From: Bos javanicus | Taxonomy: Eukaryota > Chordata > Mammalia > Artiodactyla > Bovidae | Reading direction: 5' to 3' | Assembly: GCF_032452875.1 (NCBI RefSeq) | Contig: NC_083897.1 | Location: forward strand, 9,654,854-9,718,853 | Length of the DNA: 64,000 nucleotides | Shown: positions 32,661-44,910 of the stretch, piece after piece | Layout of the letters: each line of letters opens with the position of its first letter | How positions within the stretch are numbered: position 1 is the stretch's first letter | Translations under genes and position numbers: made by a program | Notes under the pieces: generated by a model | Databases searched by the model: none | What the model was told of the DNA's origin: nothing | The model's input: only the letters and a program-made list of their open reading frames with translations

Positions 32661-33625
32661 TAGTAGATCATTGAAAGTTTCAGACTGTTAAGAGTTTACT
32701 AGAAGTATACATGAGTAGATGGACAACATTTACTCTTCATTAATTTTTTTTCTTTAACTCTTTCTTCATTTTGATACATGTCATCTCATCTGGGTAGCAT
32801 CATACCCAATATACATCAAGATTATTTTGAAAAAAGAAAAGAGAAAAACATTGCATTAGCCAATTAATTTACTCATGCCACAGTATAAAACACACAGCTT
32901 GTTTAACCCCTTTGGTAATCTTTCTACTATTTGATACTTGTTATTAGAGCAAATGACAGAAGCTCTTTTCTGAAATGGAAGTAACCTAAGTAAAGCAAAA
33001 GTAGAGTGGAATACTACAGCGCTAGTGTAGTCTTAAGTGACAGCTATGGCTGAAGGCAGCTTTAGTGCTGCCTTCTCAGCTTTCATGTTGCCTAAAATAA
33101 TAACTTCCTGGAGATTACAACATATTTGGGTGTGTGCACTTGGATACACATGCACATGTATGTGTGCACACACATTCACACATACACACACACACACCAC
33201 GTATTTCTGTCTTGCCCCAAGCCTTTAACCAAAAACTCATACTTTAGAACATTTGCTTTGAAACACAAGCATCTGTCTGCTTCTGCTGGAACAGGTCTAT
33301 TTATAATTACAGCATCATGGCCTTTGCTGGATGAAATATTCATGTACACTCTACTGCCAAACTGCACTTATGGCATAGTAAACTGTAAACATTATCATAT
33401 TAAAAGCAATTTAGCAACATGGTTCATGCCAACTTAAGAAAAATGTCATTTTAAACATTATTTAAGAACACTAGTTTAACAACTTTTACAACACTGGACC
33501 ACCACAATGTATTTATTATCTGCAGTATATTTGGAGAAACTAAAATGAAAACAAAAAGACATGATTAAACTCAGTCATATAGTTCCCAAGTAATGACAAG
33601 AAATTAATAAAGGGTCTCCATTAAT
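32661..33625. other. Non-repetitive stretch with a (CA)n tract
   Basis: No gene recognised. An alternating purine-pyrimidine tract, mostly (CA)n with TG parts, lies at about 33,129-33,198. The open frames over it (33,037-33,228 and 33,126-33,437) are driven by the tract. Confidence 0.5.
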
Positions 33626-33700
33626 TTCTTTTTTTAATTTATTTTAACTGACTACTTTACAATATTGTGGTGGTTTTTGCCATACATTCACATGAGCAAT
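33626..33700 (-). mobile_element. Tiny 5'-truncated L1-BT insertion, antisense
   Basis: T-rich start, then ACTTTACAATATTGTGGTGG and TTTTTGCCATACATTCACAT: the reverse of the last ~70 bp of L1-BT, as at 8,250-8,315. Extreme 5' truncation. Confidence 0.85.
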
Positions 33701-35004
33701 CCTATAACATCAGGGTCATCTGGTCCTTTTGATTTGGCTCCCAAGCTGTAGGCCACTTACTGCCTGGCATATCTATATACTGTAGTGGCTTGCTGTCTCA
33801 TAAAGTACACAAAAAGAATAATGGACAATTTGGCCTATTAGGGTGGGAATGTATTTACCAAAGCGTGAATGTCAAAATGTGCTATTCTCCAGGTAAATTC
33901 CCTTAGTCTACTTCTGTTTGTTATTCACAAGGTCAGATTAAAGTGTGCATGCATGTATGTGTGTTGAGAGCTTCAAAACATAGTTTGAATAACCTAGAGA
34001 TAGGTGTGAAATTTTGGATTAGCTAAAGCAATCTTTAGTGATATTCTACTACTCTTTTATTAGTGCATTGTTAATCTTTCCCTCCTTTTTTCCTTTCTTC
34101 CTTTCATTTTCCTTTTATTTTCTTCCCTGGGAGGTATTGAAGGCTATAGAGTACAGAAACATCTGTTGGGCAATACGACCTTATAAGATAAATTTAAGGC
34201 TACAACTTGAATTTTGAATATAGATAGTATATTTTCCTTTCAGTTTTTTTTTCACCAGAACAACTTTAAAGGGATTATTTGTGACACAAATATTATAGTT
34301 TGAAAGTTTACCTAATTGGATTGCTTCATTAGTGGTAACTGTGACTAAGGAGTATTTGCTGACTCAGTTACCTCATGATCCTCTAGAATGAAAATAAAAT
34401 AACTAGCTCATTTAGGGGGCAAAGAACTCTTTTATTTGGAAAAAAAATTGTCTTAACAAAACCCAAATAAAATGTTATAATATAGAATGTAGTACCAGAT
34501 GGAATTTAATATATGGCAGATTGATATAGAAACTTGTTTCAGTATTGATGCAACAACTCAGGAGCCACTTGCAGAAACTGCAATGTTTAATCAATATGGT
34601 GAATTATTCTACTATACAATTCAAATAGTATGTCTTTCAACAAGAATCACATGTAACTCTGTCTTAAATCAGTAAAAGCAAAGATGGATTGACCTCCATT
34701 ACTTTTGCACTAATGTGGAGAGACAATATAATAGAAAAAGTGATGTCATAACTTCATGAATGTAATAGCACAACATTTCTTGTAATAAAAAAAGAAAACC
34801 CAGAAATATAGTGGCCCCTATAATTCTTATCTTTATAATTAAACATTTAGTTACATTCTGAATATGTAATATTCATTTGAATGAGTTATGCATTTCTTTT
34901 AAAATAACAGCACAGTTGCAAAAAACAAAAAAAAATAAACAAAAAATAACAGCACAATTATTGGATGTAAGGATAAAATGGTACAAAGTAGTAGTATCCA
35001 AGTT
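33701..35004. other. Non-repetitive stretch with a pyrimidine tract
   Basis: A C/T-rich tract lies at about 34,076-34,131. A short local duplication (AAAATAACAGCACA at 34,903 and again at 34,943, separated by an A-rich run) lies near the end. No gene recognised. Confidence 0.5.
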
Positions 35005-35110
35005 TCTTATTTCCTGTTCTGCCACTAATTAGCTAAGTTACCTTAGTCACTTCACATCTCTGGGTTTCAACTTCTTTATCTCTGAAAAGAATAATAAGGA
35101 TTTAAACATC
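35005..35110 (+). repeat. MIR SINE fragment, sense
   Basis: TCTGCCACTAATTAGCTAAG, then ACCTTAGTCACTTCACATCT, CTGGGTTTCAACTTCTTTAT and AATAATAAGGATT, following the MIR core region closely. Confidence 0.8.
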
Positions 35111-35464
35111 TCAAGGGTCACTTTCATTTCTTATTAATCTATGATTTAATTTAAATAATCTTAATATTTATAATAACAATCTAAAAATTTAGCATTTAAT
35201 ACTTTTCATAAACAGTGTCTAATTACTATGAGATGATAACATGTGAAAAGGAGTAGAAAACTGACTTTTCTCTTTTTCCACTATTTTATAGTATTGTTCT
35301 GAGGAAAATAAATACTTAAGTTATCAGTAGTTGGCATTCACATCTCAATTATAGATAGAATATGAAAATTTCAAAATATTACACAAGACTTTTAAATTTA
35401 TTCAGGGGAAAAAACAGTAAGTAGGATAGGTTAATTTTGGATACGTATTTATGTTATCAAAAGG

Positions 35465-35880
35465 AGTTGTATATTCTATGCTACAAAACAAATTACTAAA
35501 AAATTAATGGCTTAAAGACATACATTTACTATCTCACAATTTCTGTTGGTTAAGAATCTGCACACAGCTTATCTGAGTCCTCAGGAAAGCTCTAATCAAG
35601 GTGTCATCAAAAGCTGAATTTTCATATGGAAGTTTGACTAAGTGTCTGCTTCCAAGCTTTCTCAGCTTGTTGACATGATTCATTTCTTTACGTCTGTAGG
35701 ACTCATGGCAGCTTGTTTCTTCAAAGCCTGCAAGGAGAACAAGACCCTAGAGTAAGTCTGCTAGTAAGGGAGAGTTTTGTATAACATAACACAGTGATGG
35801 AATTGACATCCTATTACTTTTGACATATTTTGTTTGTTAAAAGAAAGTCATCAGTCTCACCTACACTTGAAGGGAGGGAA
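35465..35880. repeat. Ancient interspersed repeat, same family as 51,125
   Basis: ATGGCTTAAAGACATACATT and ACTATCTCACAATTTCTGTT, CTTCCAAGCTTTCTCAGCTT and TGTAGGACTCATGGCAGC are decayed versions of a repeat seen widely in mammals. The copy at 51,125-51,700 shares the 'GTGGCTTAAAACAACA ... TTATCTCACAGTTTC' opening. Family name not certain. Confidence 0.6.
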
Positions 35881-36167
35881 ATATATGTAACAATTTGATC
35901 CATATCTTTGAGATCTGTAGAAACTATGACTCCTGTGCCTAGACAGATGGTGACTACACACTGACCACAAGCCCATGGATCCCAGACTGGTTGGAACCAC
36001 GAGGTTTATGATTAAGATTCCCCCAACACCACCCTGTTACCTCATCTACAATCCATAAGAAGAAAGTACATAATCCCAACCCGAAATGTTGCCTTTAAAA
36101 ACCCTTCCCTGAAAGCCACTGAGGAATTTTGGGGGTCTTTTAAACAAGAGCTGACTGTTCTCCTTGT

Positions 36168-36988
36168 TTGTTGTTGTTCAGTCAGTAAGTCATGTCTGAC
36201 TATTTGTAACCCCCATGGACTGCACATGCCAGATTTCCTTATCCTTCACTGTCTCTCAGAGTTTGGTCAAACTCATGTCCATTGATTCAGTGATGCCATC
36301 CGACCATCTTATCCTCTGTCACCCCCTTCTCCTCCTGCTCTCAATCTTTCCCAACATCAGGGTCTTTTCCAGTGAGTCAGCTTTTTGCATCAGGTGGCCA
36401 AAGTATTGGAGCTTTAGCTTGGACATCAGTCCTTCCAATGAGTGTTCAGGGTTGTTTTCTTTTAAGATTGACTGCTTTTATCTCTTTGCTGTTCAAGGGA
36501 CTCTCAAGAGTCTTCTCCAGGACCATGATTCAAAAGCCTCGATTCTTTGGCCCTCAGCCTTCTTTTGGTCCAATTCTCACATGACCTCTGGAAAAACCAT
36601 AGCTTTGACTATAATGGACCCTTGTTGGCAAAGTGATGCCTCTGCTTTTTAATATGCTCTCTATGTTTGTCATAGCTTTTCTTCCAAGGAACAAGCATCT
36701 TTTAATTTTGTGGCTGCAGTCACTATCTGCAGTGATTTTGGAGCCCAAGAAAATAAATTCTGTCACTGTTTCCAGTTCTCCCCCATCTGTTTGCCATGAA
36801 GTGATGGAACCAGATGCCAGGATCTTAGTTTTTTGAATGTTGAGTTTTAAGCCAGCTTTTTCACTCTCCTTTGTCGCCCTCATCGAGAGGCTCTTTAGTT
36901 CTTCACTTTCTACCATGAGGGTGGTATCATCTGCATATCTGAGGTTGTTGATATTTCTCCTGGCAATCTTTATTCCAGCTTGTGATAA
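36168..36988 (-). mobile_element. BovB 3' part, 5'-truncated, antisense
   Basis: Starts with the reverse BovB end TTGTTCAGTCAGTAAGTCAT and extends to just upstream of the RT catalytic box, which reads YADD at 36,926-36,937. Frames broken: minus-strand 36,554-36,916 is open for 120 codons, with FLGSKITADSDCSHKIKR. The 5' truncation point at 36,988 adjoins non-repetitive sequence. No TSD found. Confidence 0.93.
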
Positions 36989-39559
36989 GTGCTATACTTT
37001 CACTACATTCTGTGTCAGTAGATTGGCTTTGTTTCATGATGGGTGAGTGGACCCAAGTTTGATTTGGTAGCACATTATAATTTCTTCTTTTTCCTCTCTC
37101 TCTTTTCACCCTCCCTTTCCTCCTCTCTCCTTCTTACCTCAGTCTTCTCTCTCATCTTTTTCTTTTACTAAAACTGATCATGTAACTGAATTGTGCAGAT
37201 GTTCTATGTACATGTGAAAGAACAGCTGTATTAGTGGCTGCAAAACTTTGATTACAGGTACATATCCTAGGAACAAACAATTGACTCTCTTATTTGACCA
37301 GAATATTAGCTAGTAATGAATTATGTGATAATCTGCCAAATGCTTTTACACTGGCTTTGCAATTATGTGAAAAATCCCCTGATGAAAAACTGTCCATGAA
37401 CTTTAACCAAGTCAAAGTTTCAAGTGAAGATTGATTTATCTTGGCAGGTAGTGTAGGATAATTCACACTTATTTCATGGCCCAATTCTAGTATCAGGAAT
37501 CTAGCAATCGATATGTCAAAATACTTTATATTTCTAAAAGGCAACTGGGAAAAAAGCATAAGTACAAAGTGAAGCATGATTACTAACACAGGACAAACGA
37601 AGAAATCTTTTTCTAGCACCATTCACTATCAGATGTTCCCAATTGGTGATCCAAGTGCTGGTTTGTTTCTCTTACTCTTTAGGACTATAGCTATTTAATC
37701 TCATCACTTCTACTGCTGAGTGGACAGGGTGAGGTAAGTAAGCTCAAAATCTTTTTCTTCTTTGCCACTCTTGTAAGGAAAAAAATATCTGTAGTTAAAT
37801 CCTCTGCACTCTTTGGTTAAATCTTGGAATTTTCCTTCCACTGAATTCCCCTTAGTGTTTGTTTCCTTTTCAGACCAGTGGTTCTGTATGACAGTGATTT
37901 AGGGTGGGGTTATTCACATTATTTTTTGATCCACTGTTGATGATTTTGATTGTCTTCTGCGTTTATGTTGCTTTTCTAATTTGGCACTGTTAAAAAACTT
38001 TAAAACAACATTAAGTAAATAGGGCATTAGCTCCACTTACATGTTGTGACTTTTGTATAGAAGAATTAGTCCTTTACTGAATGATACAATAGTATAAAAT
38101 AAATGAAGTCTACAATTGTTTATTACAAGGTGAAACTATAAAGAGCATTGACAGAAATTGCTATGTGTAATGGAGGTATTAATCAACAAAACAAAAGTGC
38201 AGGCCCTTTTTTTTAGGGGGGAGGGGCATCATATATAAGACATTATACACTTTACTTAAAGTGATTCCAAAGGAGATGAAATAATCATTTTTATGAAACT
38301 AATGGAGAATTAGTTCTTCTAATACATGGAGACATATCTGCTAAGGAGGGCAGTGCCGTCTAGTTGAGAAGTTTATTTCAAATGAAATAGAAGTAATTTC
38401 CTCTTTATTCCCATATTCTTTAAGAAGTTAACAACCCCAGTTAGAAACATTAATAAATGGAGCTATTAAGAGATTATAAGAAACTCTTGGTTGTAGCTTA
38501 CCAACTCAATAGTAAATATAGAAAAAAAGGAATATTTAGTTGGCACACAATGAATCTATTGAACTATTAAAAATGAGACAGGCCTGTTTTTCTCTATCTG
38601 CTTTCTACAGACCTTTGATGTTTCAGAGTGTATATATAATTTCATGTTAATTGAGTGCCTTAAGGGATGTATTTTCCATTGAGATTATGCCAGATTACAT
38701 GGTGATAATTTATTATTCAACAAATGCATTTTGATCACCAACAGTGTACAAGTCTCTGGTAATAATTATTCATGTTTTTGAGTATTTTCATTAATGAAAT
38801 AGTTTAATAATTCCTTAGAAGTGTGCTTTTAAATTGCTTACACAATTTTGAAATGATCTTTTTCTCCTTTTTTCTGACAAATAAACCCTCTGGAATAGTT
38901 GTTGTTCAGTCTCTGGAATATACCTCTAATTAAAAAATATATATAAGCCAGAGGAAAAATTGTGTTGTTGTGAACAGAAATACATAATCTATTTTTCAGG
39001 AAAATATTAAAAGGAATACTGTTAAAAATATTCACAAGGATAGTACTGGTATATTGCAGTATTAGAATTAGATCAGTTATCTATTTTCTTTCCCAAACAG
39101 CTTCGTTTTCCCCCAGTAGTCATTTCTTGGTCAAGTAGTAATGATTATTCAGGTGTTGAAGGTAGTAAAGGATTTTTACAGGTAGTTAAGCAACTGGATA
39201 GAAAGACAGGAACAGAGAATTATATTTGTAACCCACAGGCCAAAGGCATGAAGTAATTGAATGGGAAAAACTCAGCAAAATAGATTTTTTTAATTGTTGT
39301 TGCAAGGAATAAACTTTTAATTCTGGCTCCTACCATGTGCAGTTTTAAAGAAATTGGCTAAGAGGAAAATACCTTTGAGAAATATAAAGTCTGAACTCTG
39401 AATAAGTTCTGAGAGAGAATGACAAGTCTACAATTATTGTAGAAATTAGTTAAGTCTTGTAGTCCAGCAGAGGCATAAAATAGTGACAGATGTGGAAATA
39501 CCAGAGACCAGTGAAAAAGGATTCCCTGATATTTGTTTTTTAATGTATAGTTTTCATGA
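36989..39559. other. Largest non-repetitive stretch; no recognised gene
   Basis: No repeat family was recognised over about 2.6 kb. A C/T-rich tract lies at about 37,078-37,170. An exon-like interval with good splice signals at 37,683-37,733 is reported as a finding. The open frame at 37,290-37,622 (minus) has no recognisable product. This is the most likely place in the window for conserved non-coding or exonic sequence, but nothing here proves either. Confidence 0.5.
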
Positions 39560-41303
39560 AAAGAATTAGAGGAAAACAGTAGAATGGGAAAGACTAGAGA
39601 TCTCTCAATAAAATTGGAGATATCAAGGGAACATTTCATGCAAGGATGGACACAATAAAAGACAGAAACAGTAAGGACCTAACATAGGCAGAAGAGATTT
39701 AAAAAGAGTGGCAAGAATACACAAAAGAACTATGCAAAAAAGGTCTTAATGACACAGAAAACCATGATGGTGTGATCACTCACATAAAGCCAGACATCCA
39801 GGAGTGTGAGTCAAGTGGGCCTTAGAAAGCATTACTACAAACAAAGCTACTGGAAGTGATCGAATTGCAGCTGAGCTATTTAAAATCCTAAAAGATGATG
39901 CTGTTAAAGTGCTCCACTCAATATGTCAGCAAATTTGGAAAACTCAGCAGTGACCACAGGACTGGAAAAGGTCAGTTATCATTCCAATCCCAAAGAAGAG
40001 CAATGGCAAAGAATGTTCAAACCTACCATACGATTGCTCTCATCTCCCATGCTAGTAAAGTAATGCTCAAAATCCTTCAAGCTAGGCTTCAGCAGTATGT
40101 GAACTGAGAACTTCTAGATGTACAAGTTGGATTTACAAAAGGCAGAGGAACCAAAGATCAAATTGCCAATGTTCTTTATATCATAGAGGAAACAAGGGAA
40201 TTCCAGAAAAACATCTACTTCTGTTTCATTGACTATGCCAAAGTCTTTGACTGTGTGGATCACAACAAACTTTGGAAGATTCTTAAAGAGATGGGAATAT
40301 CAGACCTCCTTACCTGTCTCCTGAAAAATCTGTGTGTGGATCAAGAAGCAACAGTTAGAACCTTACATGGAACAACTGACTGGTTCAAAATTAGGAAAGG
40401 AGTATGAAAAGGTTATATATTGTTACTCTGCTTATTGAACTTCTATGCAGAGTACATCATGCAAAATGCCAGGCTGGATGAATCACAAGCTGGAATCAAG
40501 ATTTCCAGGAGAAATATCAACAACCTCAGATATGCAGATAATGCCACTCTAATGACAGAAAGTGAAGAGGAGAAGAGCCTCTTGATTGGGATGAAAGAGG
40601 AGAGTGAAAAAGCTGGCTTAAAACTCAACATTCAAAAAACTAAGCATGGCATCTGGTCCCATCACTTCATGGCAAATAGAAGGGGGAAAAGTAGAAGCAG
40701 TGACAGAGTTTATTTTCTTGGGCTCTGAAATCACTGCAGATGGTGATGGCAGCCATGAAATTAAAAGACACTTGCTCCTTGGAAGGAAAGCTATGACAAA
40801 CCTAGACAGCATATTAAAAAGCAAAGACATCACTTTGCTGACAAAGGTCTGTATTGTTGAAGCTGTGGTTTTTCCAGTAGTCATGTACGGATATGAGAGT
40901 TGGACCATAAAGAAGGCTGAGCACTGAAGATTTCATGCTTTTGAATCATGGTGCTGGAGAAGACTCTTGAGAGTCCCTTGGACTGCAGGGAGATCAAAGC
41001 AGTAAATCCTAAAGGAAATCAACCCTGAATATTCATTGGATGGACTGATGCCAAAGGTGAAGCTCCAATACTTTGGACACCTAAAGTAAAGAGCCAGCTC
41101 GTCGTAAAAGACCCTGATGCTGGAAAAGACTGAAGGCAAAAGAAGAGGGCAACAGAGGATGAGATGGTTGGATGGCATCACGGACTCAATGGATATGAAT
41201 TTGAGCAAACTCCGGGAGATACTGAAGGACAGGCAAGCTGGGCATGCTGCAGGCCATGGGGTCACAGAGTTGAACAGGGTTTAGTGACTGAACAACACAA
41301 CAG
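39560..41303 (+). mobile_element. BovB LINE, 5'-truncated, sense
   Basis: Starts in the linker (GAGGAAAACAGTAGAATGGG) and ends at the BovB 3' end near AACAACACAAC. The RT is spread over broken frames: 39,895-40,107 (ASKVMLKILQARLQQYVN), 40,420-40,728 and 40,646-40,927 (FLGSEITADGDGSHEIKRH). The catalytic box at 40,531-40,542 reads YADN, with the second Asp changed to Asn. The endonuclease is absent. Confidence 0.94.
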
Positions 41304-41335
41304 TGGCATGCTAAAACTGACACTCAGCAAACTGT

Positions 41336-41568
41336 GCATGGGTATATGCTAAATCGCTTCAGCCGTGTCCAACTCTTTGTGACCCCATGGACTGTAGATT
41401 GCCAAGCTCCTCTATCCATGAGATTCTCCAGGCAAGAATGCTGGAGTGGGTTGCCATGCCTTCCTCCAGGGGATCTTCCTGACCCAGGGATGGAACCCAG
41501 GTCTCCTTTGTCTCCTGCATTTGCAAGCGGGTTATTTACCACTAGTACCACCTGCAGCTGCAAGCCTG
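41336..41568 (-). repeat. Bov-tA SINE, antisense, 11-bp TSD
   Basis: CAGCAAACTGT occurs at 41,325-41,335 and 41,569-41,579. Body TCGCTTCAGCCGTGTCCAAC to CTGGAGTGGGTTGCCATGCC, then the reverse-read tRNA head with CAGGGATGGAACCCAGGTCT. The TSD lies downstream of the BovB end, so this is a separate later insertion. Confidence 0.95.
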
Positions 41569-41878
41569 CAGCAAACTGTATATATCTCTTACTCTGCATT
41601 GACTTTGTTCTCCTTACATTTTTGTGATATTTTTGAAATTTTGAATTTAAAGTATCAATTTATATTTTAACAAGACATTTGGTTTGGATGGATTCAAATA
41701 CCATTTTAGTTAAAATCCTATCAATTATAAGAATAACTTCTAATTAAAGCTGGTTCCTGTTTGGATGAAACACTTTTAAAAAACTCTGTCAATGAATGAT
41801 TTAGATAAGAGCTACCTGAAAATGTCAGTACTACAGTGTTCTCATTTGAATAATGAGATGATAAATATTGGCTCATTT

Positions 41879-42126
41879 GTTGTTGTTCAATTGCTCAGTC
41901 ATGTCCGACTCTTTGCGACCCCATGGTCTGCAGCATGCCGGTCTTCCCTGTCCTTCACTATGTCCCTGAGCTTGCTCAAACTCATGTCCATTGAGTCGGT
42001 AATGCCATCCAACCATCTTGTCCTCTGTCATTGCCTTCTCCTCCTGCCTTCAATCTTTCCCAGCATCGGGATCTTTTCCAATGAGAAGTTCTAATACTTT
42101 GGCCACCTGATGTGAAGAGCTGACTC
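41879..42126 (-). mobile_element. Twin-primed, 5'-inverted BovB fragment with 12-bp TSD
   Basis: ATTGGCTCATTT flanks it exactly at 41,867-41,878 and 42,127-42,138. From 41,879 to about 42,084 it is the BovB 3' end in antisense. From about 42,085 the strand flips and AATACTTTGGCCACCTGATG, GAAGAGCTGACTCATTGG reads BovB in sense. Both pieces come from adjacent parts of the same element. Confidence 0.95.
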
Positions 42127-42138
42127 ATTGGCTCATTT

Positions 42139-42446
42139 AGGTACCTGTGAACAATAACTAATAAATATTATTCTCGGCACTTTGCCCTTATAAAATACTA
42201 AGTCTGTACAAATGTTTGTTCAACAGGAAGAACAACAATGACAGCACTTTTTATCCTATCAAATGCCCCTGTTTTAAATGAAGTAAGTGCAAAAAGTATC
42301 TGAATTTACCTACTTTCTCTGCTGCTAACATTTAACTCAACATGAAAAGTGTTTTGAAAGAACTTTGATAATGAAAGGAACTAATGATCAAATTCAGTTC
42401 TTTTTTTTTTTTTTAAATAATGTACCACTACTCCCTCTCTCTTACT
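42139..42446. other. Non-repetitive stretch with T-runs
   Basis: No repeat recognised apart from a T run at about 42,403-42,414. An exon-like interval at 42,227-42,282 is reported as a finding. Confidence 0.4.
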
Positions 42447-43030
42447 GTTTTTTTTTTTTTTAACTTTTTATTTTGTACTGGGATATAGCCAATTAACACT
42501 GTTTTGATATAGTTTCAGGTGAACAGTGAGGGGACTCAGCCATACATAAACATGTTTCAATTCTCCCCCAAACTCCCCTACCATCCAGGCTGCCACATAA
42601 CATTGAGCATAGTTCCATGTGCTAGACTGTAGGTTCTTGTTGGTGATCCATTTTAAATATAGCAATGTGAACATTTCCTGGCTTCCCAGGTGGTGCTAGT
42701 GATAAAGAATCCTCCTGCCAATGCAAGAGACATGAGACACAGGGTCGATTCCTGGGTTACGAAGATCCCCTGGAGGAGGGCATGGCAACCCACCCCAGTA
42801 CTCTTGTCTGGAGAATCCCGTGGACAGAGGAGCCTGGCAGGTTGCAGTCCACGGGATCTCAAAGAGTCGGACATGACTGAAGCAATGTAGCAGGCATGCA
42901 TGCACATGTACATGTACATCCCAAACTCCCTAGCTATGGAAATTACCCTGGGGTATTACTCCCTACCCTGGCAATCATGTATTTTTTTCTCTAAGTCTGT
43001 GAATCTTTTGCCTCTCTCTTACTTTCAATT
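42447..43030 (-). mobile_element. L1 3'UTR, antisense, split by a SINE
   Basis: T-rich start, then AGTTTCAGGTGAACAGTGAG, GGCTGCCACATAACATTGAG, GTTGGTGATCCATTTTAAAT. After the SINE it resumes with ATCCCAAACTCCCTAGCTAT and TTCTCTAAGTCTGTGAATC. Artiodactyl-type L1 3' end, older than L1-BT. Confidence 0.8.
42669..42880 (+). repeat. Bov-tA SINE, sense, 8-bp TSD
   Basis: AGCAATGT at 42,661-42,668 recurs at 42,881-42,888. Head GGCTTCCCAGGTGGTGCTAG, B-box-like GGGTCGATTCC, body and GAGTCGGACATGACTGA tail. Confidence 0.9.
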
Positions 43031-43619
43031 AAACAGATATTAGTATTTCTGTGAATTCTTCAGAAGGGCTGAAGATAGAGAAAAATAAATCTCTTAGATT
43101 CTAAATTCCTCTTGCACTTCCACCTCAGTCTCACTTTCACTCTGATCTTAGATAAAACCAGAGCTTTTAATTTTAAAAGAAATTGTAACACCTGAAATTT
43201 ATTTTGCATTTCTAAAGAGTCTTTTTCATGACTGATATATTAGCATACATTGTTTAGACTTTACAAAAGAAACCTATTAACTAGGTAGAATAGTAGGTCA
43301 GAGAGGCTGAGTGATTTAGGAGAGGATTAAGAGTAATTCAGTGTCTAAACCAGAGATCCCCTAGGATTTATAGTTCCTTAACCCAAATATCTACCTACAA
43401 GCTTCTCTTATGTTGCCTTTCTTGGAAATTTGTATGCCTCTATAAATTCAACTTCTGTGGAGAAGTTAGGACCAGAGTCACCCTCTTACAAAAAAATAGA
43501 TGGGGAATGCCTAGGAATGTAAAATACTAAGCTTTGAAAGAGAGGTCCACATTTTGTCTCTGCTCTTCTTGTCAATATGATTTTACAGTTAGAAAATTTG
43601 TCTTCAGTTGTTGTCACTG
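43031..43619. other. Mostly non-repetitive stretch
   Basis: Apart from a probable MIR at 43,195-43,400, nothing was recognised. Confidence 0.4.
43195..43400 (-). repeat. Probable MIR fragment, antisense
   Basis: AGGTCAGAGAGGCTGAGTGA, then TTCAGTGTCTAAACCAGAG, resembles the reverse of MIR's 'cactta..cctctctg..cctca' core and its GTTCGAATCC-side flank. Weak. Confidence 0.45.
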
Positions 43620-44215
43620 TTTCTTTTTTTCCAGTAAATTTTTTTATTGGTGTATAGTTGATTTACAATGCTGTGTTAGTTTCAGGTGTACAACAAAGTG
43701 AATCAGTTTTACATATACATATATGCACTTTTAAAAAATATTTTCCCATATAAGTCATTACAGTATTGAGTAGAGTTCCCTGTGCTATGCAGTACATCCT
43801 TATCAGTTATCCCTATCTCCAATTTATCACTCCCTCACCCGTACCCCTTAGTAACCATAAGTTTGTCTTCTATTAATACATCTGTAATCATATTTCTGTT
43901 TTGTAAATAAATTCATTTTTAGCCTTTTTTTAGATTGCACATATAAGTGATATCATATGATGTTTGTCTTTCTCTGTGTAACTTACTTCACTCAGTATGA
44001 CAAACTCCATGTTGTTGCAAATGATATTATTTCCATTCTTTTTTATGGTTGAGTAATATTCTTTTGTATATATGTACCATATCCATTCCTTTGTTGATGG
44101 ACATTTAGGTTGCTTCCATGTCTTGGCTATTGTAAATAGTGCTGCAGTGAACACAGCATGTTCATGTATCTTTTTGAATTATGGTTTTCTCTGGACGTAT
44201 GTCCAGAAGTGAAAA

Positions 44216-44330
44216 GAAAAGAACAAATTCTGTTTTAACAGAGATGATAGAGGAAGGACACTGCAAATACAAACCAAAGTGATGTGGCCTCTGATACATA
44301 CCTCACATAAAAGCAGGTTGGTGATATGAA
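44216..44330. other. Unexplained ~115-bp insert within L1
   Basis: L1 is continuous up to GTCCAGAAGTG and resumes near AGCTCTATTTTTAG; about 20 bp of L1 between them is replaced by sequence I cannot assign to any repeat. No TSD or poly(A) is evident. Confidence 0.6.
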
Positions 44331-44522
44331 AGCTCTATTTTTAGTTTTTAAAGAAATCTCCATACTGATTTAGATTCCTACCAACAGTGTAGGAGGGTTT
44401 CCTTTTCTCGATACTCTTTCTAGCATTTATTGTTTGTAGATTTTTAAATGACCGCCATTCTGACTGGTGTGTGATGATACCTTATTGTAGTTTTGATTTG
44501 CATTTCTCTAATAATTAGTGAA

Positions 44523-44910
44523 TTCATCAAATCAAATCCCTTATGACTATACAGTAGAGGGGCTTTCAGATTCTGGTACTGGAGAAGACTCTTGAGATTC
44601 CCGTGGACAGCACGGAGATCAGTCAATCCAAAAGGAAATCAACTCTGAATATTCATTGGAAGGACTGATGCTGAAGCTCCAATACTTTGGCTACCTGATG
44701 CGAAGAGCCGACTAAATGGAAAAGACCCTGATGCTGGGAAAGAGTGAGGCAAAAGCAGAAAAGGGTGGCAGAGGATGAGATGGTTGGATAGCATCACCGA
44801 CTCACTGGACATGAACCTGAGCTGAGCAAACTCCAGGGGACAGTGGAGGACAGAGGAGTCTGGCACTGGGTCACAAAGAGTTGGACATGACTTAGCAACT
44901 GAACAAAAAC
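44523..44910 (+). mobile_element. Chimeric, internally deleted BovB, sense, 13-bp TSD
   Basis: AATAATTAGTGAA flanks it exactly at 44,510-44,522 and 44,911-44,923. Its first ~35 bp (AAATCAAATCCCTTATGACT) come from the post-endonuclease region of BovB, as at 61,530. It then jumps to the C-terminal region (TGGAGAAGACTCTTGAGATT) and runs to the 3' end. At least 1.5 kb of BovB is missing in between. Confidence 0.92.

Noticed and set aside
34695..34720. Mariner-type (MADE1-like) terminal sequence at TTACTTTTGCACTAAT
   Set aside because: Only one short end-like match; no second inverted end or TA duplication was found.
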